A stretch of DNA of 51,661 nucleotides from Geoalkalibacter sp. (GTDB lineage Bacteria; Desulfobacterota; Desulfuromonadia; Desulfuromonadales; Geoalkalibacteraceae). The translations under genes and the position numbers were made by a program. The notes under the pieces were generated by a model. The model saw only the letters and a list, made by a program, of their open reading frames with translations. It did not search any database and was not told where the DNA came from. Positions 19,229 to 28,029 of the stretch are shown here, piece by piece (the first letter of the stretch is position 1; the number at the start of each line of letters is the position of its first letter). The stretch covers positions 1 to 51,661 of the forward strand of contig NZ_JAUVWH010000005.1 in the NCBI RefSeq assembly GCF_030604225.1. Reading direction: 5' to 3'.

Positions 19229-20398
19229 TTAAAGACGCGCGCGCTGCCGCAGGGAGTCGATGCGATCGGTGCGTTCCCAGGAGAATTCGGGCTCGTTGCG
19301 GCCGAAGTGACCGTAAGCGGCCGTTTTGCGATAGATGGGACGCAGCAGGTCGAGGGCTTCGATGATGGCGCGCGGCCGCATGTCGAATTCCTCGCGCACC
19401 ACGCGGGCGATGTCGTTGGAGGCAATCCTGCCGGTGCCGAAGGCATTGATCATGATCGACACGGGTTCGGCGACACCGATGGCATAGGCAAGCTGGACCT
19501 CGCACTTGTCCGCCAGGCCCGCGGCCACCACATTCTTGGCGATATAGCGGGCCATGTAGGAGGCGCTGCGGTCGACCTTGGACGGGTCCTTGCCGGAGAA
19601 GGCGCCGCCGCCGTGCGACCCCTGGCCGCCATAGGTATCGACGATGATTTTGCGCCCGGTCAGGCCGCAATCCCCCATGGGCCCACCGACCACGAAACGT
19701 CCGGTGGGATTGATGAAATACTTGGTTTTCTCGTCGAGCAACTCGGCGGGAATCACCTTCTTGACGACCTCTTCGATGATGCCCTCGCGCAGGGTCTCAT
19801 AGGTGACCTCGGGGGCATGCTGCGAGGAAACCACCACGGCATCCACGCGAATGGGCTTGTCGTTGATGTACTGGATGGAGACCTGGGACTTGCCGTCAGG
19901 GCGCAGAAAGGTCAGCAACCCGGACTTGCGTACTTCAGCCAGACGCTTGGTCAGGCGGTGGGCGAAAATGATCGGCATGGGCATGAGTTCAGGCGTATCG
20001 TTGCAGGCATAGCCGAACATCAGGCCCTGATCGCCGGCGCCCTGCTCCTTGTACATCCCCTCGCCCTCGGTGACGCCCATGGAAATATCCGGCGACTGAC
20101 GGTCGATGCTGGTCAGCACGGCACAGGTTTCCCAGTCAAAACCCATGGCGGAATCGTTATAGCCGATGTCGCGAATCGCCTGACGCACGATGTCGGGATA
20201 ATCGATGCGGGCACTGGTGGTGATTTCGCCGGCGATCACCGCCATGCCGGTGGTCACCAGGGTCTCGCAGGCTACGCGCGCCCTGGGATCCTGAGTGAGA
20301 ATGGCATCGAGAATGCTGTCGGAAACCTGATCGGCGACCTTGTCGGGGTGGCCTTCCGTCACCGACTCGGAGGTGAAGAGAAAATCGGTCATGGGCAT
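19229..20398 (-). CDS. metK: S-adenosylmethionine synthetase
   Basis: MetK makes SAM from methionine and ATP. The 389-aa protein has [20 protein letters not shown], the [12 protein letters not shown] signature, and [20 protein letters not shown]. Of two close ATGs, the one at 20398 is chosen because AAGGAG lies 9 bases upstream. A clear promoter sits 50-75 bp before the start, leaving no room for a SAM riboswitch. SAH produced from its product is cleared by ahcY further downstream. Confidence 0.98.
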   Translation of the reverse strand: MPMTDFLFTSESVTEGHPDKVADQVSDSILDAILTQDPRARVACETLVTTGMAVIAGEITTSARIDYPDIVRQAIRDIGYNDSAMGFDWETCAVLTSIDRQSPDISMGVTEGEGMYKEQGAGDQGLMFGYACNDTPELMPMPIIFAHRLTKRLAEVRKSGLLTFLRPDGKSQVSIQYINDKPIRVDAVVVSSQHAPEVTYETLREGIIEEVVKKVIPAELLDEKTKYFINPTGRFVVGGPMGDCGLTGRKIIVDTYGGQGSHGGGAFSGKDPSKVDRSASYMARYIAKNVVAAGLADKCEVQLAYAIGVAEPVSIMINAFGTGRIASNDIARVVREEFDMRPRAIIEALDLLRPIYRKTAAYGHFGRNEPEFSWERTDRIDSLRQRARL

Positions 20399-20445
20399 GG
20401 AGCGCTCTCCTTACGCGCAAGAGGTCAATGTGAGGTGAAGCTAGA

Positions 20446-20474
20446 TTAATAGGCAAATCGCCCGGAAAAGTCAA
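20446..20474 (-). promoter_or_regulatory. Sigma-70-type promoter for metK
   Basis: The minus strand reads TTGACT, 17 bases, TATTAA, between the ptsI stop and metK. The spacing is ideal and the matches are good in both boxes, so metK has its own transcript after the PTS cluster. Confidence 0.75.
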
Positions 20475-20491
20475 TGAAGGCTCGCGTTTTT

Positions 20492-22279
20492 CTAGATCTG
20501 CAGGGGCGCGAACAGTTCGGGAAACCGTTGGGCCAGGTGCGCCTCGACAAAGCGGGTCACGTCCTGGGCGGTGGGCAGACCGAGCAATTCGCGCAGCAAA
20601 TCCTCGCCGTCCGCGCGGCGCACCTGACGAATCACCCGCTTGACCCGTGGGATGCAGGCGGCATTCATGGAAAGTTCGTTGAATCCCAAGCCGAGCAGAA
20701 TCAGCGTATAGATGGGCTCCGCGGCCATCTCGCCGCACATGCCGACCGCGATGCCGGCCTTGCGACCCGCATCGCTGATCATTTTCAGCGCCCGCAAAAT
20801 GGCCGGATGCAGAGGCTCATAGAGATAGGCCACGTGCTCGTTGCCGCGATCAACGGCCAGGCAGTATTGAATGAGATCATTGGTGCCGACGGAGAAAAAG
20901 TCCACCTCTGGCGCCAGCAGGTCGGCGATCAGGGCGGCCGAGGGCGTCTCGATCATGATGCCGACGGGCATGTCCGGATCATGGGTCTGACCGCGCTGGT
21001 CGAGTTCGGCGCGCACTTCCGCCAGCAACTCCTTGCACGCCCGGATCTCGCCCACGCCGCTGATCATGGGAAACATCAGACGCACCTGCCCGTAGGCCGA
21101 GGCCCGCAGAATGGCGCGCAGCTGCTCCTTGAACAACCGGCGTTCCTTGAGGGAAAAGCGCACGGCGCGCAGCCCCAAGGCGGGATTTTCCTCCTCGGCC
21201 AGACTGATCTCCGGCACGAATTTGTCTCCACCCACATCCAGCGTGCGAATGGTCACGGGCTCGGGGATCATTTTCTGGACAATGTCGCGATAAACCTGAA
21301 ATTGCTCCTCTTCCGAAGGCGGCCGGGACTGATTGAGAAAGAGAAACTCGGTGCGGAACAGACCGACGCCGGCGCCGCCCTGCGCGAGGACTGCGGGGAC
21401 TTCCCGGGCAAGCTCCACGTTGCCCCGCAAAGTCAGGGAAAAGCCGTCGAGGGTTTGCGCCGGCAAGTCCCGATAGGCGCGCAGTTCCTTTTCCAGGTAT
21501 TCGTAGGCCTGTTTTTTTTGCAGGTACTCCCGGAAGGTTTCCGCGGACGGATTGAGAATCACCGTGCCGGCGCCGCCGTCGATGATGATCGGCATGCGCG
21601 AACGCGCCAGGGCGCTAATGTTTTCCAGGCCGACCACGGCGGGAATTTCCAGGGAGCGGGCCAGAATGGCGGTATGGGAGGTGCGCCCGCCGACATCGGT
21701 GACAAAGCCGATGACCTTGTTGCGATCCATCTGCATGGTGTCGGCCGGGGAAACCTGATGGGCCACCACCACCGCCTTGCGTTCGATTTCCGCAAGGCTG
21801 CGCTGGCATTCCCCCAGCAGGTTGCGCATCAGGCGCTCGCCGACGGAATCGATATCGCTGCGCCGCTCGCGCAGATATTCATCCTCGATGGCGTTGAAAA
21901 ACTGGCGGAACGTATCGAGGGTGCGGCGCAGGGCGCTCTCGGCGTTGAGCCGTTCCTGCTCGATGAGCGCCAGGGTGTCCCGCACCAGCATGTCATCCTC
22001 GAGGATGAGCAGATGGGTATCGATGATATAGAGGTGCTCGCGCAGTTCGGGCGAACTGGCCCGCTCCTTGACCTCGCGCAATTGGCGACGGGACTCGTCG
22101 AGAGCCTCGTGGAACCGCCGCACCTCGCCGTCGACCAGTTCCTGCGGAACATACCAGTCGGCAAGCGTCTGGCGCGCGCGGTTATAGAGAAAAACCTCGC
22201 CGATCGCGATCCCGGGCGAAACGCCGAGCCCCACCAGAAAGGTATCGGGAGCGAGGTTACTTTTCTCCGAATCCGTCAT
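20492..22279 (-). CDS. ptsI: PTS enzyme I (phosphoenolpyruvate-protein phosphotransferase)
   Basis: Enzyme I takes phosphate from PEP and passes it to HPr. The 595-aa protein (from ATG 22279) has the phospho-His motif GGRTSHTAILARS with His202, the PEP-binding RTEFLF segment, and the C-terminal TIM-barrel motifs MIETPSAAL and FSVGTNDLIQY. The start overlaps the end of ptsH by 23 bp, and GGAAGG precedes it, so translation is probably coupled. It is the last gene of the rpoN-to-PTS run. Confidence 0.96.
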   Translation of the reverse strand: MTDSEKSNLAPDTFLVGLGVSPGIAIGEVFLYNRARQTLADWYVPQELVDGEVRRFHEALDESRRQLREVKERASSPELREHLYIIDTHLLILEDDMLVRDTLALIEQERLNAESALRRTLDTFRQFFNAIEDEYLRERRSDIDSVGERLMRNLLGECQRSLAEIERKAVVVAHQVSPADTMQMDRNKVIGFVTDVGGRTSHTAILARSLEIPAVVGLENISALARSRMPIIIDGGAGTVILNPSAETFREYLQKKQAYEYLEKELRAYRDLPAQTLDGFSLTLRGNVELAREVPAVLAQGGAGVGLFRTEFLFLNQSRPPSEEEQFQVYRDIVQKMIPEPVTIRTLDVGGDKFVPEISLAEEENPALGLRAVRFSLKERRLFKEQLRAILRASAYGQVRLMFPMISGVGEIRACKELLAEVRAELDQRGQTHDPDMPVGIMIETPSAALIADLLAPEVDFFSVGTNDLIQYCLAVDRGNEHVAYLYEPLHPAILRALKMISDAGRKAGIAVGMCGEMAAEPIYTLILLGLGFNELSMNAACIPRVKRVIRQVRRADGEDLLRELLGLPTAQDVTRFVEAHLAQRFPELFAPLQI

Positions 22280-22523
22280 CGATAAGCCTTCCGATCGTCT
22301 CCATGGCCTCGTCGGCATCCTCGCCGTCAACACTCACCTTGATCGAGGTTCCCTGGGCCGCCGCCAGCATCAAGATACCCATGATGCTCTTGCCGTTGAC
22401 GTCCATGCCGTCCTTGCTCACCGTCACGTCGGCACGAAAGCGGTTGGCCGTCTGCACCAGTTGCGCCGCGGCGCGGGCGTGCAGCCCCAGCCGGTTGCGG
22501 ATGATGAAATCCTTGCTGATCAT
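22257..22523 (-). CDS. ptsH: PTS phosphocarrier protein HPr
   Basis: HPr relays phosphate from EI to EIIA domains. From ATG 22523 (GGGAGATCC upstream) the product is 88 aa and His15 falls exactly in RLGLHARAAAQ, with Ser46 in NGKSIMGIL, the canonical numbering. Ser46 is the target of HPr kinase, and hprK is encoded about 3.5 kb upstream in the same array. Both the catalytic and the regulatory phosphorylation routes are thus preserved. Confidence 0.97.
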   Translation of the reverse strand: MISKDFIIRNRLGLHARAAAQLVQTANRFRADVTVSKDGMDVNGKSIMGILMLAAAQGTSIKVSVDGEDADEAMETIGRLIDDGFGEK

Positions 22524-22539
22524 GGATCTCCCTTCGTCT

Positions 22540-23304
22540 TCATACAATGAGCCCGGCCAGCAGCAACACGGCCAGGGTCGCGAGAATCAACAGCAGGTTG
22601 GACACCCCCTTGCGCGCCAGCCAGCCGAGCAGCACCACCAGGGGAAAAAACAGCAGTCCCCAGCCGGCGGCAATTTCCTCTTGCTTCAGGCAGACCAGGG
22701 TCAGATAGGCGCACAGCCCGCCGAGCAGCACCACCGTTGCTTCCTTGGCACGCAGCGCCCAGTCGGGCAACCGCAGCCGCTGAAGGGTCTCGACCAGGCG
22801 CAGGCCCCTGGAATAGCCGCGCCAGAGTCCGGCGCAGCGAAACCAGAGATGCGGCAGATTGAACAACACCAGAAACACCAGCGGTGCCAACAAGGATCCC
22901 TTGAAGGCAAAAAACAGGGCGATGACCGCCGCCAGGGGTCGCAGCCCTCCCCAGAACAGCGCATCGCCAATAGCGGCAAGGGGTGCCATGACCATGTCGC
23001 GAAATTCCACGGCGCTGATGGCGCAGTCTGCGCCCTGCGCCTGCTCTTCCTCCAGGGCCGTCACGGCGCCGAGCAGCGGCGGCGCCATGTAGGGATGGGT
23101 ATTGAAATAGACTAGGTGACGACGAAACGCTTCTTCGAGATCCTGGCCCCGATACAGAAAACGCAGGGCGGGCGCCAGGACGTAGAGGGCGCCCAGGCTC
23201 TGCATGCGCTCGAAACTCCAGCTGGCTTGCAGAAAAAAGGAGCGCCCAAGCATGCGCGCAAGCACCCGGAAAGGCAGTTTGCGACGAGCCGTCCCCGCCT
23301 TCAT
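22540..23304 (-). CDS. PTS mannose-family IID component
   Basis: This is a membrane subunit of a mannose/fructose/sorbose-class permease. The 254-aa protein shows the IID pattern: SFFLQASWSFERMQSLGALY, a middle region reading YFNTHPYMAPPLLGAVTALEEE, the AIGDALFWGGLRPL segment, and hydrophobic C-terminal helices. It is somewhat short for IID. The start overlaps the IIC stop by 4 bp (ATGA). ptsH begins 17 bp after its stop. Confidence 0.9.
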   Translation of the reverse strand: MKAGTARRKLPFRVLARMLGRSFFLQASWSFERMQSLGALYVLAPALRFLYRGQDLEEAFRRHLVYFNTHPYMAPPLLGAVTALEEEQAQGADCAISAVEFRDMVMAPLAAIGDALFWGGLRPLAAVIALFFAFKGSLLAPLVFLVLFNLPHLWFRCAGLWRGYSRGLRLVETLQRLRLPDWALRAKEATVVLLGGLCAYLTLVCLKQEEIAAGWGLLFFPLVVLLGWLARKGVSNLLLILATLAVLLLAGLIV

Positions 23305-23993
23305 AGCAGCCACAACAACAGCAGCACCGTGGTAAAGGATGCGGCGAAGAGGGTCAGGGACCGGCTGACATTGATGGTTCCTAGCAGGGTCGCCGTACCG
23401 ACCAGGGGAAAAGCCAGCAGCAGCCAGCCGTCCATGCCGTCGAGAGCCGGCAGGAGGCGCTCGCCGGCGAATCTCACCACCAGCCAGCCGGGAACAACGA
23501 TGAGGACGTAGGTTCCCAGCGCCGCCGCGGCAAAATGGATCAGACCTCGCAGATGCCGGCGCTCCAGCGCCGCCGTGCGCCCCGCTGTCACGTCGGCCTC
23601 GGCCTGCCGCACCAGGCGCGAATTGCGGCTGCGCGCCAAACGGTCGAAAATCTGCCCGATCTTGCCCAGGGGCATGGCCACCAGGACACTCAGGAGAATC
23701 AGCAGCATTCCTTCCAGGGCATAGTAGTGGCCGGCCGCCACGGCGAGCACCGTTCCCGCCACGGCAACCTGCGTATCGTCGGGCGGAATCGCCGCTCCCA
23801 CCGGCAGGCGGCCGAGCCAGAGCAGCTCGACCAGCGCGCCGACCTGCAGACCGACGAGGGGATCGCCGACCAGCCACCCGGTCAACGGTCCGGCCACCAC
23901 CGGACGGGCCAGCATGAACTGGCCGGCCGCGGTGCGATCCAGGCCCAGCAGCAACCCCGCCAGGCCGCCCATGAAGAAAACACTCAGGGTCAT
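23301..23993 (-). CDS. PTS mannose-family IIC component
   Basis: This is the substrate-channel subunit of the mannose-class PTS. The 230-aa, strongly hydrophobic protein includes GLDRTAAGQFMLARPVVAGP, QVGALVELLWLGRLPVGAAI and PPDDTQVAVAGT, which match the IIC family. It is short for the family (about 260 aa). The gene starts 2 bp after IIB and overlaps IID. No sugar specificity can be read from the sequence. Confidence 0.9.
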   Translation of the reverse strand: MTLSVFFMGGLAGLLLGLDRTAAGQFMLARPVVAGPLTGWLVGDPLVGLQVGALVELLWLGRLPVGAAIPPDDTQVAVAGTVLAVAAGHYYALEGMLLILLSVLVAMPLGKIGQIFDRLARSRNSRLVRQAEADVTAGRTAALERRHLRGLIHFAAAALGTYVLIVVPGWLVVRFAGERLLPALDGMDGWLLLAFPLVGTATLLGTINVSRSLTLFAASFTTVLLLLWLL

Positions 23994-23994
23994 G

Positions 23995-24483
23995 TCAACC
24001 GGGCATGTTGCGAATCAGCTTCTTCCAATGCTGCCCCCGATCGGCCGGAATGCAGCGCGAAACGATCTCGACCCCCTCGAGTTCAAGACAGCTGAGGTTT
24101 TTGACGTCTTCCTCATCCAGATGAATGGTGCAGGACAGCTGATACTTGCCCTGCCCCTCATGCATGTTGCCGAGGTTCAATTCCTTGAACCCGATCCCGC
24201 GGCGATGGGCACGCAAGGCGTCGGCGGAGGTGGCGAAAAGCAGCAGCACCCGCTCCTTGTCAAACGCCGGATTCGCAAAAAGGCGGCTGATTTCCTCGAC
24301 GTTGCCGATGACCACCTTGATGCTGCGCGGGACCGCCGCCTCCATCATGGCGCGCCGCAGGGACGGACGGGCCAGTTCGTCGTTGGCCACCACGATGCAA
24401 TTGGCATGGGTGAAGGGAATCCACGCCTCCAGCACCTGTCCGTGAATCAATCGATTATCGATCCGCGCCAGAACTATGCCCAT
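23995..24483 (-). CDS. PTS mannose-family IIB component
   Basis: This is a cytosolic phosphocarrier. The 162-aa protein starts MGIVLARIDNRLIHGQVLEAW, in which His14 is the phosphorylation site, and continues with IVVANDELARPSLRRAMMEAA, typical of EIIB-Man. It takes phosphate from the IIA encoded just upstream. It lies 55 bp after IIA and 2 bp before IIC. Confidence 0.94.
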   Translation of the reverse strand: MGIVLARIDNRLIHGQVLEAWIPFTHANCIVVANDELARPSLRRAMMEAAVPRSIKVVIGNVEEISRLFANPAFDKERVLLLFATSADALRAHRRGIGFKELNLGNMHEGQGKYQLSCTIHLDEEDVKNLSCLELEGVEIVSRCIPADRGQHWKKLIRNMPG

Positions 24484-24537
24484 CGCCTTGCAATCCTGAT
24501 GTCATCGGGGTCATGGAATATCAAGCAAAACCGTTGG

Positions 24538-24939
24538 TCAGCGCTCGAGAAACTCGCTGGCGAGCGCCATGCTCTGCTGGCCGTAGGCCTTGATCATGCC
24601 GGCCAGTTCCGTCACGTTGAGATCGTCGCGACTGTTGAAAAATTTCAGCACCATGGGCAGATTTACCCCGGTGAGCACTTCCACGCGCGGCGGGTCGAGA
24701 AAGGAAATGCTGAGATTGGCCGGAGTGCCGCCGAATAGGTCGGTCAGGATCAGCACGCCGTCCTCGCCGTCCTTGACCGCCGCGATGGCCTCGGCAATGG
24801 CGCCACGGACTTTCTCGACGCTGTCGTCACGCTCGATGCCCACCGCCTGGGCCTGCTCGATGGGGCCGACGATCATTTCCGCGGCCAGCAACAATTCGCG
24901 CGCCAACCCCGCATGGCTGGCGATCACCAGTCCGATCAT
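24538..24939 (-). CDS. PTS mannose-family IIA component
   Basis: The 133-aa EIIA-Man-type protein has active-site His9 in VIASHAGLARELL and the LTDLFGGTPANLS motif. It accepts phosphate from HPr. It starts 4 bp after rapZ, so it is part of the hprK-rapZ-PTS operon. In proteobacteria such IIAs often also act in regulation; which role applies here is not visible. Confidence 0.95.
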   Translation of the reverse strand: MIGLVIASHAGLARELLLAAEMIVGPIEQAQAVGIERDDSVEKVRGAIAEAIAAVKDGEDGVLILTDLFGGTPANLSISFLDPPRVEVLTGVNLPMVLKFFNSRDDLNVTELAGMIKAYGQQSMALASEFLER

Positions 24940-24942
24940 GAT

Positions 24943-25809
24943 TTACCCCTTGTCGATGTCCCGATGACTGATTTCAACGACGAACCCCTGACCGGCCAGA
25001 AACGGCCGCAACTCTTCCGCCAGGGACACGCTGCGATGACGCCCGCCGGTGCAACCGATGGAAAGCGTCAGGTAGCTTTTCCCCTCCTGCCGGTAATAGG
25101 GCAGAAGAAATTTGAGCATATCTTGAAATTTGGCGAGAAAATCGCGGCAGGCCGGTTGCTGGACCACATATTCACGCACCTCGGAATTAAGCCCGGTGAG
25201 CGGCCGCAATTCCTCGATGAAATGGGGATTGGGCAAGAAGCGCACATCAAAGACCAGATCCGACTCGATGGGCAGCCCGTAGCGAAAGCCAAAAGACTGC
25301 ACCTTGACGACCAGCGGCATTTTGCTGCTGCGCCCCAGCACCGTTTCCAGCACCTGATCGCGCAGGCCATGCACGGTCAGTCCCGAGGTGTCGAAGACCA
25401 CCGTCGCCAGCCGCTTGAAACCGGCCATCAGCTGGCGTTCGCGGGCAATCCCCTCGGGCACGCCCTCCTGGCGCGCCAGGGGATGGCGGCGGCGGGTTTC
25501 CGAATAGCGGCGGATCAGCGCCTCGTCATTGGCTTCGAAGAAGAGAATTTCGACGGGATAGCCCTCCTCGCGCACCTGCTGGAGGGTCGTTTCGTAATCG
25601 GCGAGAAAATCGCGATTGCGGATGTCGATAACCACCGCAACGTCAGGCGTGAAGCGCACCCCCTGCTCGGTCAGCTGCAAAAAACGCGGCAGCAGCGCCA
25701 GGGGCAGATTGTCCACCACGAAGAAACCCTCATCCTCCAGAACGCGGGCCGCGCTGGATTTGCCCGAGCCCGAGAGTCCGGTGAGGATCAGCACCCGTTT
25801 GCGGCTCAT
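24943..25809 (-). CDS. rapZ: RapZ/YvcJ-family nucleotide-binding RNase adapter
   Basis: This P-loop protein controls glucosamine-6-phosphate synthase expression through small RNAs in enterobacteria; other functions occur elsewhere. The 288-aa protein has Walker A GLSGSGKS at 11-18, VDNLPLALLPRFL, and the conserved C-terminal GCTGGRHRSVSLAEEL. The start overlaps the hprK stop by 4 bp. It lies between hprK and the PTS genes, a common linkage. Confidence 0.95.
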   Translation of the reverse strand: MSRKRVLILTGLSGSGKSSAARVLEDEGFFVVDNLPLALLPRFLQLTEQGVRFTPDVAVVIDIRNRDFLADYETTLQQVREEGYPVEILFFEANDEALIRRYSETRRRHPLARQEGVPEGIARERQLMAGFKRLATVVFDTSGLTVHGLRDQVLETVLGRSSKMPLVVKVQSFGFRYGLPIESDLVFDVRFLPNPHFIEELRPLTGLNSEVREYVVQQPACRDFLAKFQDMLKFLLPYYRQEGKSYLTLSIGCTGGRHRSVSLAEELRPFLAGQGFVVEISHRDIDKG

Positions 25810-26780
25810 TCGAGATTGTCTCCGATAATGGTGTGCGAATGCAGCCGGGCGGTTTCCGCCATGCGCTGTTCCAGGCGGTCCTGAAACTCCCGGGCGCTGT
25901 GATAGCCCATTTCCTTGAGCAGGCGATTGCGCGCCGCCACCTCGACCAGGGTGGTGATATTGCGCCCAGGCCGCACCGGCACCCGTTGCAGCGGCAGTTC
26001 CATGCCCAGCAGGCTGGTGGTCTCCTCCTCCAGCCCCAGGCGATCATACTCCTGGCCATCCTGCCATTGCACCAGTTCAATCACCAGGTCGATCTTCTTG
26101 CGTTCGCGAATGGCGGCGACGCCGAATAGATGCTTGATGTTGATGATGCCCAATCCGCGGATTTCCATGTGATGATGCAGCAGATCCATGCCCTCGCCGA
26201 ACAGCACCGCGGGCAGCTTGGATCTCACCCGCACCACATCGTCGGCCACCAGGCGGTGCCCGCGCAGAATCAGATCCAGGGCGCATTCGCTCTTGCCGAT
26301 GCCGCTCTTGCCGGTCAGCAGAACGCCGACGCCCAACACATCCACCAACACGCCGTGAACGATGGTGGAGGGCAGCAGCCGCTCCTCAAGAAATTTGGTG
26401 ATGAGGGAAATGAAAACAGAACTCTGATGATGGGTGCGCAGCAGGGGAATGCCGCGAAGCGCCGCCTCCTGAATCAACAACTCGGGCGGATTCTGACCCT
26501 TGGTGATGATCATGCAGGACATGTCGAGGGCGCAGAGCTGCTCCAGATTGAGCCGCGCCTTGTCCAGCGGCAGTTGCGCGAGATAGGTCAGTTCGGTGGA
26601 GCCCAGAACCTGGATGCGGTCAGGATGAAGATTGGTCGTGTAACCCGCCAGCGCCAGGCCGGGCTTCTGAATGCGCGGCACGCTGACCTTCTTGCCCAGC
26701 CCGGCTTCGCCGGCGAGCAGTTCCAGGTCAAGACCGGCTTCCTCCTCGCCGAGCAGTTCTTGGATACTGATTTCCGCCAT
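25806..26780 (-). CDS. hprK: HPr kinase/phosphorylase
   Basis: This bifunctional enzyme phosphorylates and dephosphorylates HPr at Ser46 in response to metabolite levels. The 324-aa protein has an N-terminal MurF-like domain (about 1-130), a conserved His at about 142 (STIVHGVLVDVLG), Walker A GKSGIGKS at 157-164, and the C-terminal HprK signature region containing LPVRPGRN-like sequence (VPVRPGRNITTLVEVAARN). Its substrate site Ser46 is present in the HPr of this cluster. It starts 19 bp after ptsN. Confidence 0.96.
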   Translation of the reverse strand: MAEISIQELLGEEEAGLDLELLAGEAGLGKKVSVPRIQKPGLALAGYTTNLHPDRIQVLGSTELTYLAQLPLDKARLNLEQLCALDMSCMIITKGQNPPELLIQEAALRGIPLLRTHHQSSVFISLITKFLEERLLPSTIVHGVLVDVLGVGVLLTGKSGIGKSECALDLILRGHRLVADDVVRVRSKLPAVLFGEGMDLLHHHMEIRGLGIINIKHLFGVAAIRERKKIDLVIELVQWQDGQEYDRLGLEEETTSLLGMELPLQRVPVRPGRNITTLVEVAARNRLLKEMGYHSAREFQDRLEQRMAETARLHSHTIIGDNLE

Positions 26781-26798
26781 GAATTTGGGATCTCGAAA

Positions 26799-27260
26799 TC
26801 AGAGTTGATCTTCCTCTTCGCTGATGATCCGGAACAAATCCCCCGCATCCGCGGCCTGGAGCAACCGTTGGCGCACCTGGGCGTTTTTCAGCAGCTTGGA
26901 AATGCGCGCCAGGGTTTTGAGATGCACCCCCACGGAATCTTCCGGAGCGATCAGGAGAAAAAACAGATGGGCCGGCCGGCCGTCCATGGCATCGAAATCA
27001 ATGCCCGAGCGGCTGCGCCCAAAAGACAGCATAAGATGGTCGATGTTCTTGAGCTTGCCGTGGGGAATCGCCACGCCCTCGCCGATGCCAGTGCTGCCAA
27101 GGCGTTCACGCTCCTTGAGCACGTCCACGACCAGGGCGCGGTCCAATCCTGTTTCCACGTTGGCCAAGGCGACCGTCAGTTCTTCGAGCAGGGCATTCTT
27201 GTCGGTTGCTCTGAGTTCGGCGACGACCGCGCCGGGATCAAGCAATTCGGAGATTTTCAT
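26799..27260 (-). CDS. ptsN: PTS IIA-Ntr-type regulatory protein
   Basis: This EIIA-fructose/Ntr family protein typically regulates potassium transport, nitrogen or RpoN-linked processes rather than sugar uptake. The 153-aa protein has His67 in GEGVAIPHGKLKNIDH. It lies after rpoN and hpf, the classical rpoN-hpf-ptsN order, and precedes hprK. A strong hairpin lies between hpf and this gene, suggesting attenuation of read-through. Confidence 0.95.
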   Translation of the reverse strand: MKISELLDPGAVVAELRATDKNALLEELTVALANVETGLDRALVVDVLKERERLGSTGIGEGVAIPHGKLKNIDHLMLSFGRSRSGIDFDAMDGRPAHLFFLLIAPEDSVGVHLKTLARISKLLKNAQVRQRLLQAADAGDLFRIISEEEDQL

Positions 27261-27293
27261 AGGTACCAGAGCTTCCCCGTCTTTGGGAAAATA

Positions 27294-27329
27294 GGAGGGG
27301 GGAAGAAGCTTGAGGTTCCTCCCCCCTCC
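27294..27329 (-). terminator. Hairpin between hpf and ptsN
   Basis: Arms GGAGGGGGGA and TCCCCCCTCC form a 10-bp, very GC-rich stem 23 bp past the hpf stop, followed on the minus strand by TATTTTCCC. It is an intrinsic terminator or attenuator upstream of ptsN. Confidence 0.7.
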
Positions 27330-27351
27330 ATGTGCGGAAAAGTTGTCGCGA

Positions 27352-27900
27352 TCAGGATGTTTGCGGAATGATCAGACCGTAGTTGCCGTCCTTGCGCCGG
27401 TAAACCACGTTGATCGCTTCAGACTCGTCATCGGTGAAGACCAGGAACTCCTTGTTGAGCAGGTCCATCTGCATCACCGCTTCCTCGACGGACATGGGTT
27501 TCACGGGAAAGCTGTGGCTGCGGATGATGGACGGCTCGCCGCGGCCCTCGTCGATGCTCTCGGCGGCGAACACGGTCTTTTGCACCTGACGCTCGCGACC
27601 GGCGGCGGGCTTGTGGTTCTTGATCTTTTCCTTGTAGCGCTTGAGCTGACGCTCGATCTTGTCGACCACGGCGTCGACGGCGGCGTACATGTCGTTGGTC
27701 TCTTCCGTGCCCTTGATGGTGATGCCCTTGGCGACCAGCGCCACCTCGGCACGGTGACGGATTTTTTTCTCCACGCTCAGCACAACCTGGGCATCGATGG
27801 GTTCATCGATGTACTTTTTCACCCGCTCCAGTTTCTCCTCGGCATAAGCACGAAGGGGGTCACTGGCTTCCATATGCCTGAAGGTCACGGCAATCTGCAT
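27352..27900 (-). CDS. hpf: Long-form ribosome hibernation promoting factor
   Basis: HPF binds the 30S decoding region and the long form dimerises 70S ribosomes to 100S. The 182-aa protein starts MQIAVTFRHMEASDPLRAYA, has the YfiA/HPF beta-alpha fold to about residue 100, a charged linker, and a C-terminal dimerisation domain (KPMSVEEAVMQMDLLNKEFLVF). The start at 27900 has AGGAGG 7 bases upstream; an upstream in-frame extension is not conserved. The length identifies it as the long type. Confidence 0.95.
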   Translation of the reverse strand: MQIAVTFRHMEASDPLRAYAEEKLERVKKYIDEPIDAQVVLSVEKKIRHRAEVALVAKGITIKGTEETNDMYAAVDAVVDKIERQLKRYKEKIKNHKPAAGRERQVQKTVFAAESIDEGRGEPSIIRSHSFPVKPMSVEEAVMQMDLLNKEFLVFTDDESEAINVVYRRKDGNYGLIIPQTS

Positions 27901-27927
27901 ACAATACCTCCTGATTTTATAAACTAT

Positions 27928-27947
27928 CCCGGTCACTGCCGGGATAT
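27928..27947. promoter_or_regulatory. Small palindrome upstream of hpf
   Basis: ATCCCGG / CCGGGAT with a 6-base loop lies about 28-47 bp upstream of the hpf start, next to the AT-rich GTTTATAAAATC. It could be an operator, or a weak terminator between rpoN and hpf. Confidence 0.3.
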
Positions 27948-28029
27948 CGCTTGAATTCAAGTATAGCGCGCTTGAGCGGGTTCATCAAAACGATGCCGCG
28001 CTCAACAAGGCACCGATGGTCCACGAGGA

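Noticed and set aside
20399-20491. SAM riboswitch upstream of metK
   Set aside because: Only 93 bp lie between ptsI and metK and most is a promoter and ribosome binding site; no SAM-I-like core is present.
20474-22285. 603-aa plus-strand frame opposite ptsI
   Set aside because: Antisense shadow of enzyme I, whose active-site motifs are all present on the minus strand.
22540-23877. Longer 445-aa version of the IID frame
   Set aside because: The extra N-terminal part runs out of frame through the IIC gene; the real start is ATG 23304 overlapping the IIC stop.
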